Assembly (NCBI GenBank): GCA_905250125.1
Contig: CAJNOL010000784.1
Coordinates: 39,469 to 103,468, forward strand
Reading direction: 5' to 3'
DNA: 64,000 nt
DNA from: Rotaria sordida
Taxonomy: Eukaryota > Rotifera > Eurotatoria > Philodinida > Philodinidae
Every line of letters begins with the position of its first letter. The stretch's first letter is position 1. The translations under genes and the position numbers were made by a program. The notes beneath the pieces were generated by a model, which ran no database searches, was not told the origin of the DNA, and saw nothing but the letters and a program-made list of their open reading frames with translations. Below, one piece after another: positions 37,101 to 47,477 of this stretch.

Positions 37101-39111
37101 CACATTGGGACAATTTTTTTCCGTTGATCCTGCCTTGGTCACTGGAGCCGAGACTAAAATTGGTCCCACATATCTCTATTCATATGAGATACTAATATTA
37201 AAGATCTTCGGGTACAATTCTAATTGATTGTTACATCGGGTTAATGTTCGACTTTTTATTAGAAGATGAATAGGAAGTACTACTGTATGGTTATTGTTGC
37301 TATTTTTTTCCCTGATAGCAAACAAAAATATGTGACAGACAAATTTGAGATTTAGGCAAAATTAAACAGAATTTCTAAAAGTTTTAAAAATTAAAAAAAT
37401 CGAAAAAGATAAGAATAAAAAATTGATTTTGTATATCTATATTATTTTCAACTTTATTTTAAAGTTGACTAATTCTAGGAAGTTGTAATGTTTGTGCATA
37501 TATTCATTTTAAAGTTGACTAATTCTAGGAAGTTGTAATGTTTGTGCATATATTCATTTGAAATTTGACTAATTCTAGGAAGCTGTAGAGGTCGCAAATG
37601 TATTCAATTGAAATAAAGTTTATCTTTCCAAGTTTAGATTAAAAGAAAAGAAAGAATATGTAAGCTTATACTTTTTGAGTAGTATTTTTTTTTATAGATG
37701 TTTATTTGTTGTTGACTTTAACTTGACACAGATGATATGTGAAGTATAAATATATGATACTGTAAAAATTTTATTGAATTATTTTTCAACCCAAATAAAT
37801 GAAAAATTTTTTAGCTTACGTGTTCTCTGTAGTAGAGTAATAACTACCTTTTCTTAGAATTAAATACTCTAAAAATTTAAAATATTACTTCATTTATTTA
37901 TAAAAATACTTTTGAAAATCATTTTCCGATGTCGATATGGAAGAAATCATCAACGTATACATTACAATATTAATAAGTGAAAAAAATACTCTGTCTAGAT
38001 AAAAATAAGGCAGGTACATGGTATATTTTGTTGATATAAATGAAAATTAGAATTTATTTTTAAATAGAAGAAAATTATTTCGTAGTTTTATGCTGAATTA
38101 AAAAACAAATTCTATCTCTGACAAATATCTAGACTATTTATAAAAATAAATACTAACCATAAAATCATCGGCTAGATTGTGAAGAGACATTGAATATGAT
38201 TGTTTACTTTTAAGAATAAATGTTGCTTTATCAAGAATATTTGATGATAATGATGCTTGACGAAATTCATCTTTTTTTGGTCTTTTAATCATTTGTTCCA
38301 TTCCAAGTTCAATCATTTCTTGAACTAATTCTAATTTAGGATATTGACGTTGTTTATAATTATCAAGTAGTTTTGTTAAATATTCTCGTCCAAAATGTTC
38401 TACTTCTTGAAATTTTTCATTTAAATGAATTTTTTTTTGATTTTTTAATATAAGTTTATTATCTTCAAGTTCATTTGGTGTAAATTTTTCTATAATATAT
38501 TTTTGATATCTTGATAAAAGTTTTTCATCATTATCATTTGCATTCTTTAATAGAACTTTTTTTGCTTGTTGTAATTGTAATTGTTTCCATTGATTATCAA
38601 TATTTTTTGATGAAAAAAATTTATCTGTTGTAAGAAAATGTTCAAGATTATCTTGTGATTGAAATAATGATCGTAATTGTGATATATGTGATTGAATTTG
38701 CTCAAGAATTTCATCAATCCATTGATGAAGTTTTTCTTTGGATACAGTATTTGGATCAAATTGTTTCGATAGAGGTTTAATATCATGTTTTAAACGTCGA
38801 CGAATATGAGAAAGAGATGTTGAACATAAAATATTGATTGTTTTTTTCTTCGAATATTCTTCTAATTTTCTAAAAACATAAGCTTCAACTTTTTGTCGTT
38901 GTTTATTTTGATTATTAACATGATGACCATGGGAATTCTCTTCTGACTTAATTGGATAAATATTACGATGACCAGATAATGGTACACAACAATTATGTAC
39001 ATTATTTGTTGTAGATACAAGTTTAACTGTAATAAATGAAAAGAAACATAATATAACCGTTTTTTTTTTCTAATAGAAATATGTGAAAGAACGCCTACCT
39101 TCAGGCTGCAT
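34146..39111 (-). CDS. Two-domain polyprenyl diphosphate synthase-like protein, 3 exons
   Basis: Minus-strand exons 39111-39099, 39026-38158 and 36272-34146 join in phase to 1,002 codons plus stop. Residues ~720-1002 are an IspA-type trans-prenyltransferase: AGGKRLRPLLLL, first Asp-rich motif DDLPAQD (780-786), LRRGQPTLH, GQFLDL, LKTGKAIEIA, and second Asp-rich motif QMKDDLLDVEGDTDELGKK (DDLLD at 929-933). This domain should condense isopentenyl diphosphate with allylic diphosphates (farnesyl/geranylgeranyl-type chain). Residues ~400-650 look like a second, degenerate isoprenoid-synthase fold: YALVDGLQD (about 442-449) stands where DDxxD would be, and QLTDDCRDFNED (about 577-586) resembles a second Asp-rich motif at the usual spacing. 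Residues 1-~290 are charged and helical, unrecognised. The last exon is a single 2.1-kb block, unlike its intron-rich neighbours, which could mean bacterial origin. Product chain length cannot be read from sequence. Confidence 0.8.
36904..37190. mobile_element. Possible MITE with AGAGATGTG / CACATATCTCT ends
   Basis: Begins AGAGATGTGCGAAATC and ends GGTCCCACATATCTCT, giving short imperfect terminal inverted repeats. The interior is rich in GGTCCC/GGTCTCGG words like the element at 56460-56865. No target duplication was identified. Confidence 0.45.
37456..37610 (+). repeat. 50-bp tandem repeat, about three copies
   Basis: ATTTTAAAGTTGACTAATTC starts at 37456 and recurs exactly 50 bp later at 37506. 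A diverged third copy starts at 37556 (AAATTTGACTAATTCTAGGA). Copies one and two are identical over at least 45 bp. Confidence 0.85.
37560..37910 (+). repeat. Dispersed repeat, copy 1
   Basis: Shares order and orientation with 43370-43650: TTGACTAATTCTAGGAAGCT, GTATTCAATTGAAAT, TAGATGTTTATTTGTT, a CTGTAGTAGAGTAATAAC block and AAAATATTACTTCATTT. The family is unknown and no coding capacity is visible. Confidence 0.7.
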
Positions 39112-39714
39112 GACAAAAAAAATTTCGTTGTTGACAGTTAAATGTGTATTGTTCGCTCGAAATCGAAAGAATAATGGAGAATACAAAAAGTAAATGATTC
39201 TATTTTTTGATTTTTCACGCTTTACTTCTTGTTTTGCCTCCTCTTATTATTTAGAATATGACAGATCTTAATAAGTATACAACAAGTGAATATATTGACT
39301 GCGTATTTATATAGCGGCTAGTAATTGCATTACTTTATAGTTAAAAAAAAACAAACTTTTTACTTCCGATATTAGTCATAATAATTCATATCATAAAAAA
39401 AAGACGTCAACAATAGACAAATCTTAATTTTATGCGCAAATGTTTATAAAAAAAACGTATGATGACGTAACAACCAACATCAAGTGTAGGAAGAATTGTT
39501 TGAAATGATAAGCATGGTAATATTTACTTATTTGATGTGATATTGCTGGCAAATACCAATGAAAGTATAAAAAAAAACGTTCTACTTCTTCAACAATTTA
39601 ATGTTTACTTGATCATTTTCTCAACAAATCTTTATATATTAAGAATCAGCTTTTTATTGCTAAAACGAGTTATCGAATCAAATGAATGACAATATTTTAA
39701 AAATGAAATCATTT
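39112..39714. other. Intergenic gap between the prenyl-synthase gene and SRP72
   Basis: 600 bp between the start of the prenyl-synthase gene and the stop of SRP72, both on the minus strand. It must hold the prenyl-synthase promoter and SRP72 3' end. A/T-rich; no feature recognised. Confidence 0.55.
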
Positions 39715-42700
39715 TTAACGTCTTCCTTTTCTCTTAGCCGCAGCGGATTTGCCTGGTGGTGGCGTTGGTTTTGGTTGAGTTGATGTCGAACCCGATGCAC
39801 CTGGTGTTGTTTTTGATGATGGCATAGATCTTTGAGCTCCTGTTGATGTTGTTATAGTAGTAGTAGCTGATTGATCCGATCCAACTGCACCTTGTGTACC
39901 TTTGCCAACAGCAGCTTGTTTACCACGTTTTCCTCTTTTACCACGATAATATGAACGTTCACGTAATGGTAACCAACGTTCAGGATCAGGTTTCGATAAT
40001 GGATCATATTTCTTTGGTAAATGAGCTTAAAAATAAAAAGAAAATATTGATTTTTCTTTTCTACTGTTATTAATAATTATGATGTAATAAAATTACCTTT
40101 TCGTTTTCGTTTTTTCTTTTGTTTTGTTGTAGCCGTTGTTACTGTTGTAGTTGTTGTTGAACTTGAATCACCTACTTTTATTCTTTAAAATTAAAAGAAA
40201 AAAAATATATTCATTTAATGTTTATCATTAGAAAATAATTGAATTACTTTTCAATTGTTTTTTCTGCTTTTGGTACTCGTTTACCAAATGTTGATTCAAG
40301 CATATCAACATCAATACCTTCAGCTAATTGTTTAATTGATGGTAATTTTTGTGCTAATAAATTAGCTCGTTCAGGATCTGATTTTAAATAATGAACAATT
40401 AATTTTGATAATGTATTTGTATCATTTGGATAAAGTCTAACACCAAAAGCAAAAACAAAATTAATTAATTTCAATTAAAAAAAAAATCAATACTTATGAA
40501 GAATTTCAAGCATTTCAGTAACTCGTTTTCCATTGCCTTGTTTTTCTTGATAAATTATATTTTGTTTAATTAAATATGCAAGTGCACGTGAATTTTTTCC
40601 TTTAGTTCGATCAAGATTATATAAACGATCAACAGCTTCATTAAGAACTTGTGCAGCAGATTTTGAATCTTCTAAATAATTATAAAGTGTAACTAATGTT
40701 GCTACCTAGTAGAAAAAAAAAAGAATTTGCTTTTTAGAAAATAATATGAAAAAGAAAAAAAAACAACTATTCATACAATGCCCGGTTTAACTAATAATTC
40801 ATCATCACTTCTTAAATAATCACATGCTTGATGAACTTTTCCTAAAGTTATATTTTAATAATAATATATAAAGATTAAAAATATAAGTATAAAAACCTTG
40901 TGAAAGAAGAAGTTGAACATATGTCAAACGACAATAAAGTGAAATACGTCGTTGTTTATCACTTTCAATAAATTCCTAGACGAAAATAAAAAATTAATTT
41001 TCATCGCTTTCTTTGTCTTTGCTATTTTTTTGTAAAACACGATCTAAAAGGACTGTTGAAGTATATAGGGTGTAAATTTGGATTCACTCATCCACACGGA
41101 TCGTTGTAGACATTCTGGTGTCCCATCACAGACTCTAATAGACGCGTTATAGGAATTTCGAACCGGATCGCAATTCCGGCAAGTTTTCGGTCCAGGTCAA
41201 AAGTCATGAAGAACTTTAGGTCCGGGCTTAAACTGACCTCATTAACCTCTATAAAAAGCCTTATTTCTTTAATTAGTTGCTAGAATCCATAGTGTTGAGC
41301 AGGGTGCATTTTGATTAAGATGTACTACTCAGCGCTAAAGGATGGAACAATTAATTAAAGAAATAAGGTTTTTTATAGGGGTTAATGAGGTCAATTTAAG
41401 CCCAGACCGAAAATTCTTTGAGCCAAAGTTTCAGCCTCTCTGATAGATATCCTGGCGACCCATCACAGACTGTGACAGGTACTTTAGCAATTCTCTCCTT
41501 GAGAGTATGAATAATAGGTATCAGAGGCCGAATTGAACCGAGTTTTACTGGTTCGGGTTCGGTTCGATTTGTTTTCGGTGTCTGATAGGTATATCGTGTT
41601 TTACATTTTAATTCCACAGAGATTGCGCTAACAGTTTTTTTACTTGTAATAATTGAGTTGCTTCAGATAATTTTTTTTCTTTCATTAATAATGATACTTT
41701 TGCTAATGGAATACTGTCATCAGTATTAGCATTTTTTTCTACCATATTATCAAGAATACGTCGAGCGGTCTCATGCTAAAATAAAAATCAACAAAAAAAA
41801 AATATATTTTTTTATTGATTTGTTTGTTTTAATATTAACCTGTCCCGTGTGAATAGCTAATAATGCTTCGTTAACTTGAACAATTTTCTTTTGAAAAGCA
41901 TTTAATTTTGGTTCAGTTTCAGGTGCTGTTGCTACTTTTATACGTTTACGTGAATCAAATAAATTTTGATCACGATTAAGTACAGCTAAATTATTTGAAG
42001 CAACTGCAATAATAGCTAAGTCTGTTGGTCTATAATATAAAATAAGTGAAAATTTGAAGAATACATCAATAAATTATACTTTGATTTGAGTACGTCATTG
42101 TAGAGTGTTAATGCTTCGACATTTTTATCTTGTTGTTGAAGACAATAGGCTAATTGTACTCTAAAATATAGACAGAATAAAAGATCATTTATTCGTTAGA
42201 GAATTTACAAAGCAAAAAATATCTCTATAAAAAGTTGTGATGATAATTTTTAAGAATCAATGTTTTTGCTGATGTCATGGTCATCTTATGGAAAAATTCA
42301 TTATTCTATAGTCCAAACAATCAAAAATAGGAGTTGGAATTTTACTATTTTTCAATTTCATCATGCTGTGTTGTCTTGTTTTTATATACTATAGATTGAT
42401 GTGGATCGGTCAAATATTTACTATTATAATCCTATAGTAGTCCTCTACCTATGCTGTATATCTTGGAATTTTGTCTTGGTGTATATGTGTATATATAATA
42501 TCAACTGTAGTGATTCTTATCATTTGATTTTTATTTGCACATTGCATTTTGTATCACATATCTTTTTTATCCTACGTATAAATGACACTGTGTATTAATA
42601 TATTACGGGATAACTTTTTATATTACACTTCCTTTATTGTACTATGACACATAAAGCTCATCTGAAGGTATGGTGGCTATGATCTCTCTATATGAACAGG

Positions 42701-45700
42701 TCAATTCTATATGTCATAATACAATAAAGAAAGCGTAATATAAAAAGTTATCCCGCAATATATTAATACACAGTGTCATTTATACGTACGATAAAAAAGA
42801 TATGTGATACAAAATGCAATGTGCAAATAAAAATCAAATGATAAGAATCACTACAGTTGATATTATACATACACATATACACCAAGACAAAATTCCAAGA
42901 TATACAGCATAGGTAGAGGACTACTATAGGATTATAATAGTAAATATTTGACCGATCCACATCAGTCCATAGTATATAAAAACAAGACAACGCAGCATGA
43001 TGAAATTGAAAAAAAAGTAAAATTCCAACTCCTACTTTTGATTGTTTGGACTATAGTAAAGTAAAAATGAAAGATCAACTATTCTCAATGTCTTACTAGA
43101 ATTGTAAGCTAACCAATTGAACTTTCGCCACTATTACCGCAAATAATTACTAGGTATATCAGTCGACATCGACGTAAATCTTTAGGTCGACTTATATCGC
43201 TACCTCCCTAACGTTTTAAATGAAAAATTTAATAATTGCGAGACTGACTGCTATTTTTCTTTCAATTCAGAAGCGTAAAATCTATCGCAAAAATAAAGAA
43301 TTTTCTCGAAAACTAAGTTTTTCTCGAAAAATTTATTCTAACTGCTAGAATCATATATATACTCATTGAAACTTGACTAAATCTAGGAAGTTGTAGAGAT
43401 CACTAGTGTATTCAATTAAAATCTAGTTTATCTATGTAAGTTTCGATTATAAAAAAAGAAAGAATCTTTTTGCTTATGTTTTTTGAGAAGTATTTTTTTA
43501 TCGATGTTTATTTCTTTTCGAATTTTACTTGGTTCATAGATGATATATTACTGTATTCCCTGTAGTAGAATAACAACGGCCTTTTAGAATTTAATATTCT
43601 AAAACTTTAAAATGTTACTTCATTTGTTCTGACCCGTACTAGTCTGAAATCTAGATCGAATTCGTCGATAATCGGTATCTATTACATCTCTGACATAAGT
43701 GCATCGACAATTTTATTCGTTAGCGACGTCATTTTGTCAAATAAAATGTGTATATCTTTGGACTCTAAACTTTCTTTTGCTAACTATTACGTATCATATG
43801 CATGTTGAGTTATTTCAAATAATCTGAAAGATTCAGTTTTATAGACTTTGATTTCCTTGAGTTATTATGAAATAACTAACATTAGCAACATAACACAAAA
43901 AAGGACAAAGGGTGTCACTGCGTGAGTTTCCACTTCAAAATCCTGTGAGTTCAAAAAGTATGTTTTAAAATTAAATAGTGTATTTTGTAGAGGACTCTTC
44001 AGATTATAAAATCTCTGTGAAAAGTTTTTTCTGAAGATGTTTAGATTTTCCAAAAAATTAAGTGTATTTGCTGTCCGTGACATGATTTAGTACGAATATA
44101 AAAATGAAAAATCGTCCGGTAATTGAATGAGAAGTTCAAAAATCAATTTCAAATGATACAAATCCTTCTTAAGAAATTCAAAATGATAGTACAACAAAAA
44201 GTCTCGTTCTGTTGCATGAGTAAGTTCCAGAAAAAATCAATTTTACTGAAGCATTTCTTGTAGGCGAATCTTGCTAAAAATTATAGTTTGTAGTATGAAG
44301 TCTATTTTGAAATTCTTGAACTTTTCTGCCATAAAATTAGAAAGTTATTAGATAATTACATTTTAATTAATCAACTAATCACGTTGTATTAGATATGAAT
44401 TGTAAGATCCAATATGTTTACATATAATCATGGTAAAAAAACTTGTTTAAAAAAATAGTTCTTATAAAAAATCAAAGTCGAATGGAAAATGATTTTGTTT
44501 CATCTTGGATAATTGTGTCCATATATAATTCTTTGCTTACAACGTACGTTTACAGAATAAAAAGTACAGTTAATATTATGAAATTTTTTGTGGAACTCAC
44601 ATGTGTTTTCGAAGAAAATCGTGAGTATAAATTTAAATCAAGATTTTGCATCTCTAACCTAGGTTCTCACTGCCGGAATCACAGCTCATTGGGCATGTTT
44701 TCATAGCAAGCGAGGACAACAAGTACTAGACTCCTTTCCCAGAGTTTCTTAACAACAGAAAAAGGTTTTGGACGGATTTAACATCAAGATTAAGACTGTT
44801 TTAGAAAGTTCTAGAACTTTCTAAAATTCGCGTCGATATTTGAATGACTGAAGTGCGTTTGTGAATGTTGTAAATAGTGCAGTTGCTGATTTCTACCCAG
44901 ATAAAAATTTTTATTCCAGATACCAAGGATGATCGATAGTGATGCATTAATTTGTTATACTCATCATATGATCAACGTCAAAAGCGAGAATCGATCAAGT
45001 TATAGCTTTGGAAAATAATTAATATCAGTGTTTGTGAGCTTATTAACATTTATAATAGTGTGTTGAGATCTATTGTAGACATCATAGATATTTACAACAG
45101 GTCTATTTATCAGTTAAATCAATGGTAAGAAAAATGGAATACGAAAAAGATAACAACAAAGCAAACAAAAAATAGAGTGTTAGAAGAAAAAGAAATAAGA
45201 CAGATCGTTTCTCTGACGATCGATTATCCTTAGAAAACAACTGTAATCTATTGGAGATTTTTCGCTTCTCATATTTTCTATTAGAATAATAAGGTTAAAG
45301 ATTACATGTAAGTTTTACATTTCATCTGTAAAGAGGCTGTGCTAACAATTTTTTTTTGTTCTTATTTATATGCGTCATCATCAACAACAACGGTAAGCAT
45401 TACTGTGTCTCAAGTTTTCTTTTCAAAGCATTTTCCATACAATTTTTCATAAACTTAAGCTTAAAGATTTTTGTCTGATCTTAATTTCTTTTTTACTGTT
45501 AAGTCGATTTCAATTGCAAGAAGATTGTTTTTCACCATATGCTTGAGAAAGCTTTTAGTGTTTTAAAGCTATAGATTACAGCGATTAGAAATTTAACGAA
45601 AACAAAATGCAACAGAAGCAAAGACAATTTATTGTAGTGAAAATTAATTTGAACGTAAATCATTAAAAGAAATAGGAAAATAAGTTATTTTGAATGTAAC

Positions 45701-47395
45701 AATACCATCTCATTCCTTATCGATAGGAGAAAGAAGGAACATAATACACCTAACTATTACAAATAAATATACAAAAAAACCAAGTGAACAAAAGAAATCT
45801 TTTAATAATTTTACGATTTTCTTCTTAATGGAAATATACTTCTCGAAAACTTTTAGATATACAACAATTTTCACCAAATGCACATTCACACGTATCAGTA
45901 GATTCTACACGTCTATCTCAAATCCATGTCCTTCGGGTAGCTAATGTAATACGTTTACTGAAATATTCATCTATCCTCAACATTCATCAATATAAATGAA
46001 AATGCAAGCAATTATAAATAACATTTAATTTACTTGCGGAAATTGTCAAAGTCGGAAATAGATAAATAGGAATTTCTAGTTCTCATTCATTATTTGCGAT
46101 CTTTCAACTTAATAGAAGCCTACACATAGTAAAATGACGTTTGACAGTTGAAAGTGTTTTTTTCTTATTAATCATTTGTTTTATATGCATCTACTTAGAC
46201 ATTATGATTTTTCTATTGCTCAAAAAAAACTTTTGATAAATTACATTTTTACAGTAAAATAAAAATGGAAGACACATTCTTCGTATTATAAAATAAAGAA
46301 ATAGTTATTTAATATAAGAAAATGAATATTTTTCGTTAAATCATTAATTCAAAATCATATATTGAATAGTTTTTAAAAGAAAAAGAAAATATTTACCGAA
46401 TATTTGCAGTTTCACGTAATATTTCATCTTCATTCATATCTCCTTCTTCTTCCAATTCACGTCGACATTGAGCTAAATAAATCATAAATAAGTGAATATG
46501 AAAAAACATATTTTCTCAACTATTAACCATCAGCCTTTCGAAGTTTTACTTCTGCTTCAACATATTGACCCGAACTAAGAAGAACACATGCTGAATTGTA
46601 TGTTGTATCATATGTTTCATCACTTAAATCATTGGATTCCTAATTTAATAAATAAAAAAGTTTCTTTTTCTAATTCTAAATTAATTTATTATACCATTTG
46701 AATTTTGCTTGAAGAATCTGTTAATTTCCAAGTTGCTAAAGCAGCAATAAAATTTGCATGACGTGTTGATTGATATTCATCCTGATTATTTTTAAGTAAT
46801 GAACGATAATATCCAACACATTCATTATATTTTTCAAGTTTAAAAAGCTTTTTAAAAAAAATTAAATTATGAACAATAGAAAGAAAGAAAGAAAGTAAAC
46901 AAGATTCTCAACAAACCACTTGAGCAAGAAGTTCTTGTTCACGTTCATTTAATTCTCTATCAATACTTTTTAATGTATTATAAGCATCTTCAATACGATT
47001 AAGACGATATTCACAATAAGCACGTTCAAAAAATAAATCTCTAAAGAAAAATTTTCTCTTATCAGAAAAGAACAAAAAACAAAAGACTTTAAATTCATAC
47101 GCTGTATCAATTGCATTTTTCACAATAGTATTTAATGCTTCATCGAATTTATCAAGTTGCATTAAACAAACTATTTTACAATGTGTTGCTTTTTTTTCAT
47201 TACTTGAAATACCCAATACTAATTATTCAATATTAAAAAACAAAAAATAATCTTAAATTATATTTATTCACTAAATATACTTTTTCGTGTAGTTTTCAAT
47301 GCTCGATCCCAATCTTGTGTTTGTCCATATTTTTGTAATTCAGCATATAATGGACGAATTTGTTCGTCAATTTTTTCTTGTTTTTCAGTAGTCAT
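39715..47395 (-). CDS. SRP72: Signal recognition particle subunit SRP72, 15 exons
   Basis: Minus-strand exons 47395-47281, 47218-47101, 47040-46917, 46847-46695, 46639-46528, 46472-46397, 42160-42080, 42029-41840, 41775-41644, 40975-40897, 40841-40777, 40705-40494, 40436-40248, 40182-40097 and 40025-39715 give 680 codons plus stop with continuous phase; human SRP72 is 671. The protein is a TPR superhelix (e.g. LYAELQKYGQTQDWDRALKT, FERAYCEYRLNRIEDAYNTL, VQLAYCLQQQDKNVEALTLY). It is followed from about residue 565 by the basic RNA-binding region with KQKKKRKR and PDPERWLPLRERSYYRGKRG, which is diagnostic of SRP72. SRP72 binds SRP68 and 7S RNA in the particle that targets nascent secretory proteins to the ER. 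The tail is Thr/Ser/Lys-rich. Start: the ATG at 47395 (MTTEKQEK) rather than an upstream in-frame ATG that would add an AT-rich, UTR-like stretch. Confidence 0.94.
41031..41604. repeat. Foldback element in SRP72 intron 9
   Basis: Ends in TGTAAAACACGAT (41031-41043) and its exact reverse complement (41592-41604). Inner arms also pair: GCCTTATTTCTTTAATTAG near 41260 with TTAATTAAAGAAATAAGG near 41352, and GACCTCATTAACC near 41235 with GGTTAATGAGGTC near 41380. The interior has GGTCC/GGGTTCGGTTCG words. 574 bp, no coding content. Confidence 0.82.
42306..43056. mobile_element. Near-perfect palindromic MITE-like element
   Basis: Begins CTATAGTCCAAACAATCAAAA-like sequence at 42306 and ends with its reverse complement at 43056. 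Arms of about 360 bp are roughly 95% or more identical, with the centre near 42690. The mirrored arms encode almost the same 65-residue spurious peptide on both strands, an artefact of the palindrome. TA at both ends suggests a TA-targeting (Tc1/mariner-like) MITE, but the exact boundary is ambiguous. High arm identity suggests recent origin. Confidence 0.88.
43370..43650 (+). repeat. Dispersed repeat, copy 2
   Basis: Collinear with 37560-37910: TTGACTAAATCTAGGAAGTT, GTGTATTCAATTAAAATC, TCGATGTTTATTTCTT, CCTGTAGTAGAATAACAAC, AAAATGTTACTTCATTTG. It defines a repeat family present at least twice in the window, both times in introns. Confidence 0.7.
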
Positions 47396-47477
47396 CTTGA
47401 ATATAGAAAACAAATTTCTATAATTATAAAATAAATGATGTTTATTTAAAATAAAAGGCAACAAAAAATTTTATTTT

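Larger units (their letters stand above)
36273..38157. other. Intron 2 of the prenyl-synthase gene
   Basis: 1.9 kb containing a possible MITE (36904-37190), a 50-bp tandem repeat (37456-37610) and one copy of a dispersed repeat (37560-37910). Otherwise AT-rich with no coding content. Confidence 0.6.
42161..46396. other. SRP72 intron 6 (4.2 kb)
   Basis: Contains a near-perfect palindromic element (42306-43056) and dispersed-repeat copy 2 (43370-43650). From about 43660 to 46396 I see only AT-rich DNA; open frames of up to ~87 codons (e.g. 44443-44706) have no recognisable content. Confidence 0.6.

Noticed and set aside
42401..42990. Two mirrored open frames encoding nearly the same ~65-75 residue hydrophobic peptide
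   Set aside because: They are the two arms of the palindromic element read on opposite strands; no recognisable protein.
47396..47464. Upstream in-frame ATG for SRP72 adding 23 residues
   Set aside because: The added stretch is AT-rich and UTR-like, while MTTEKQEK at 47395 fits the family start.
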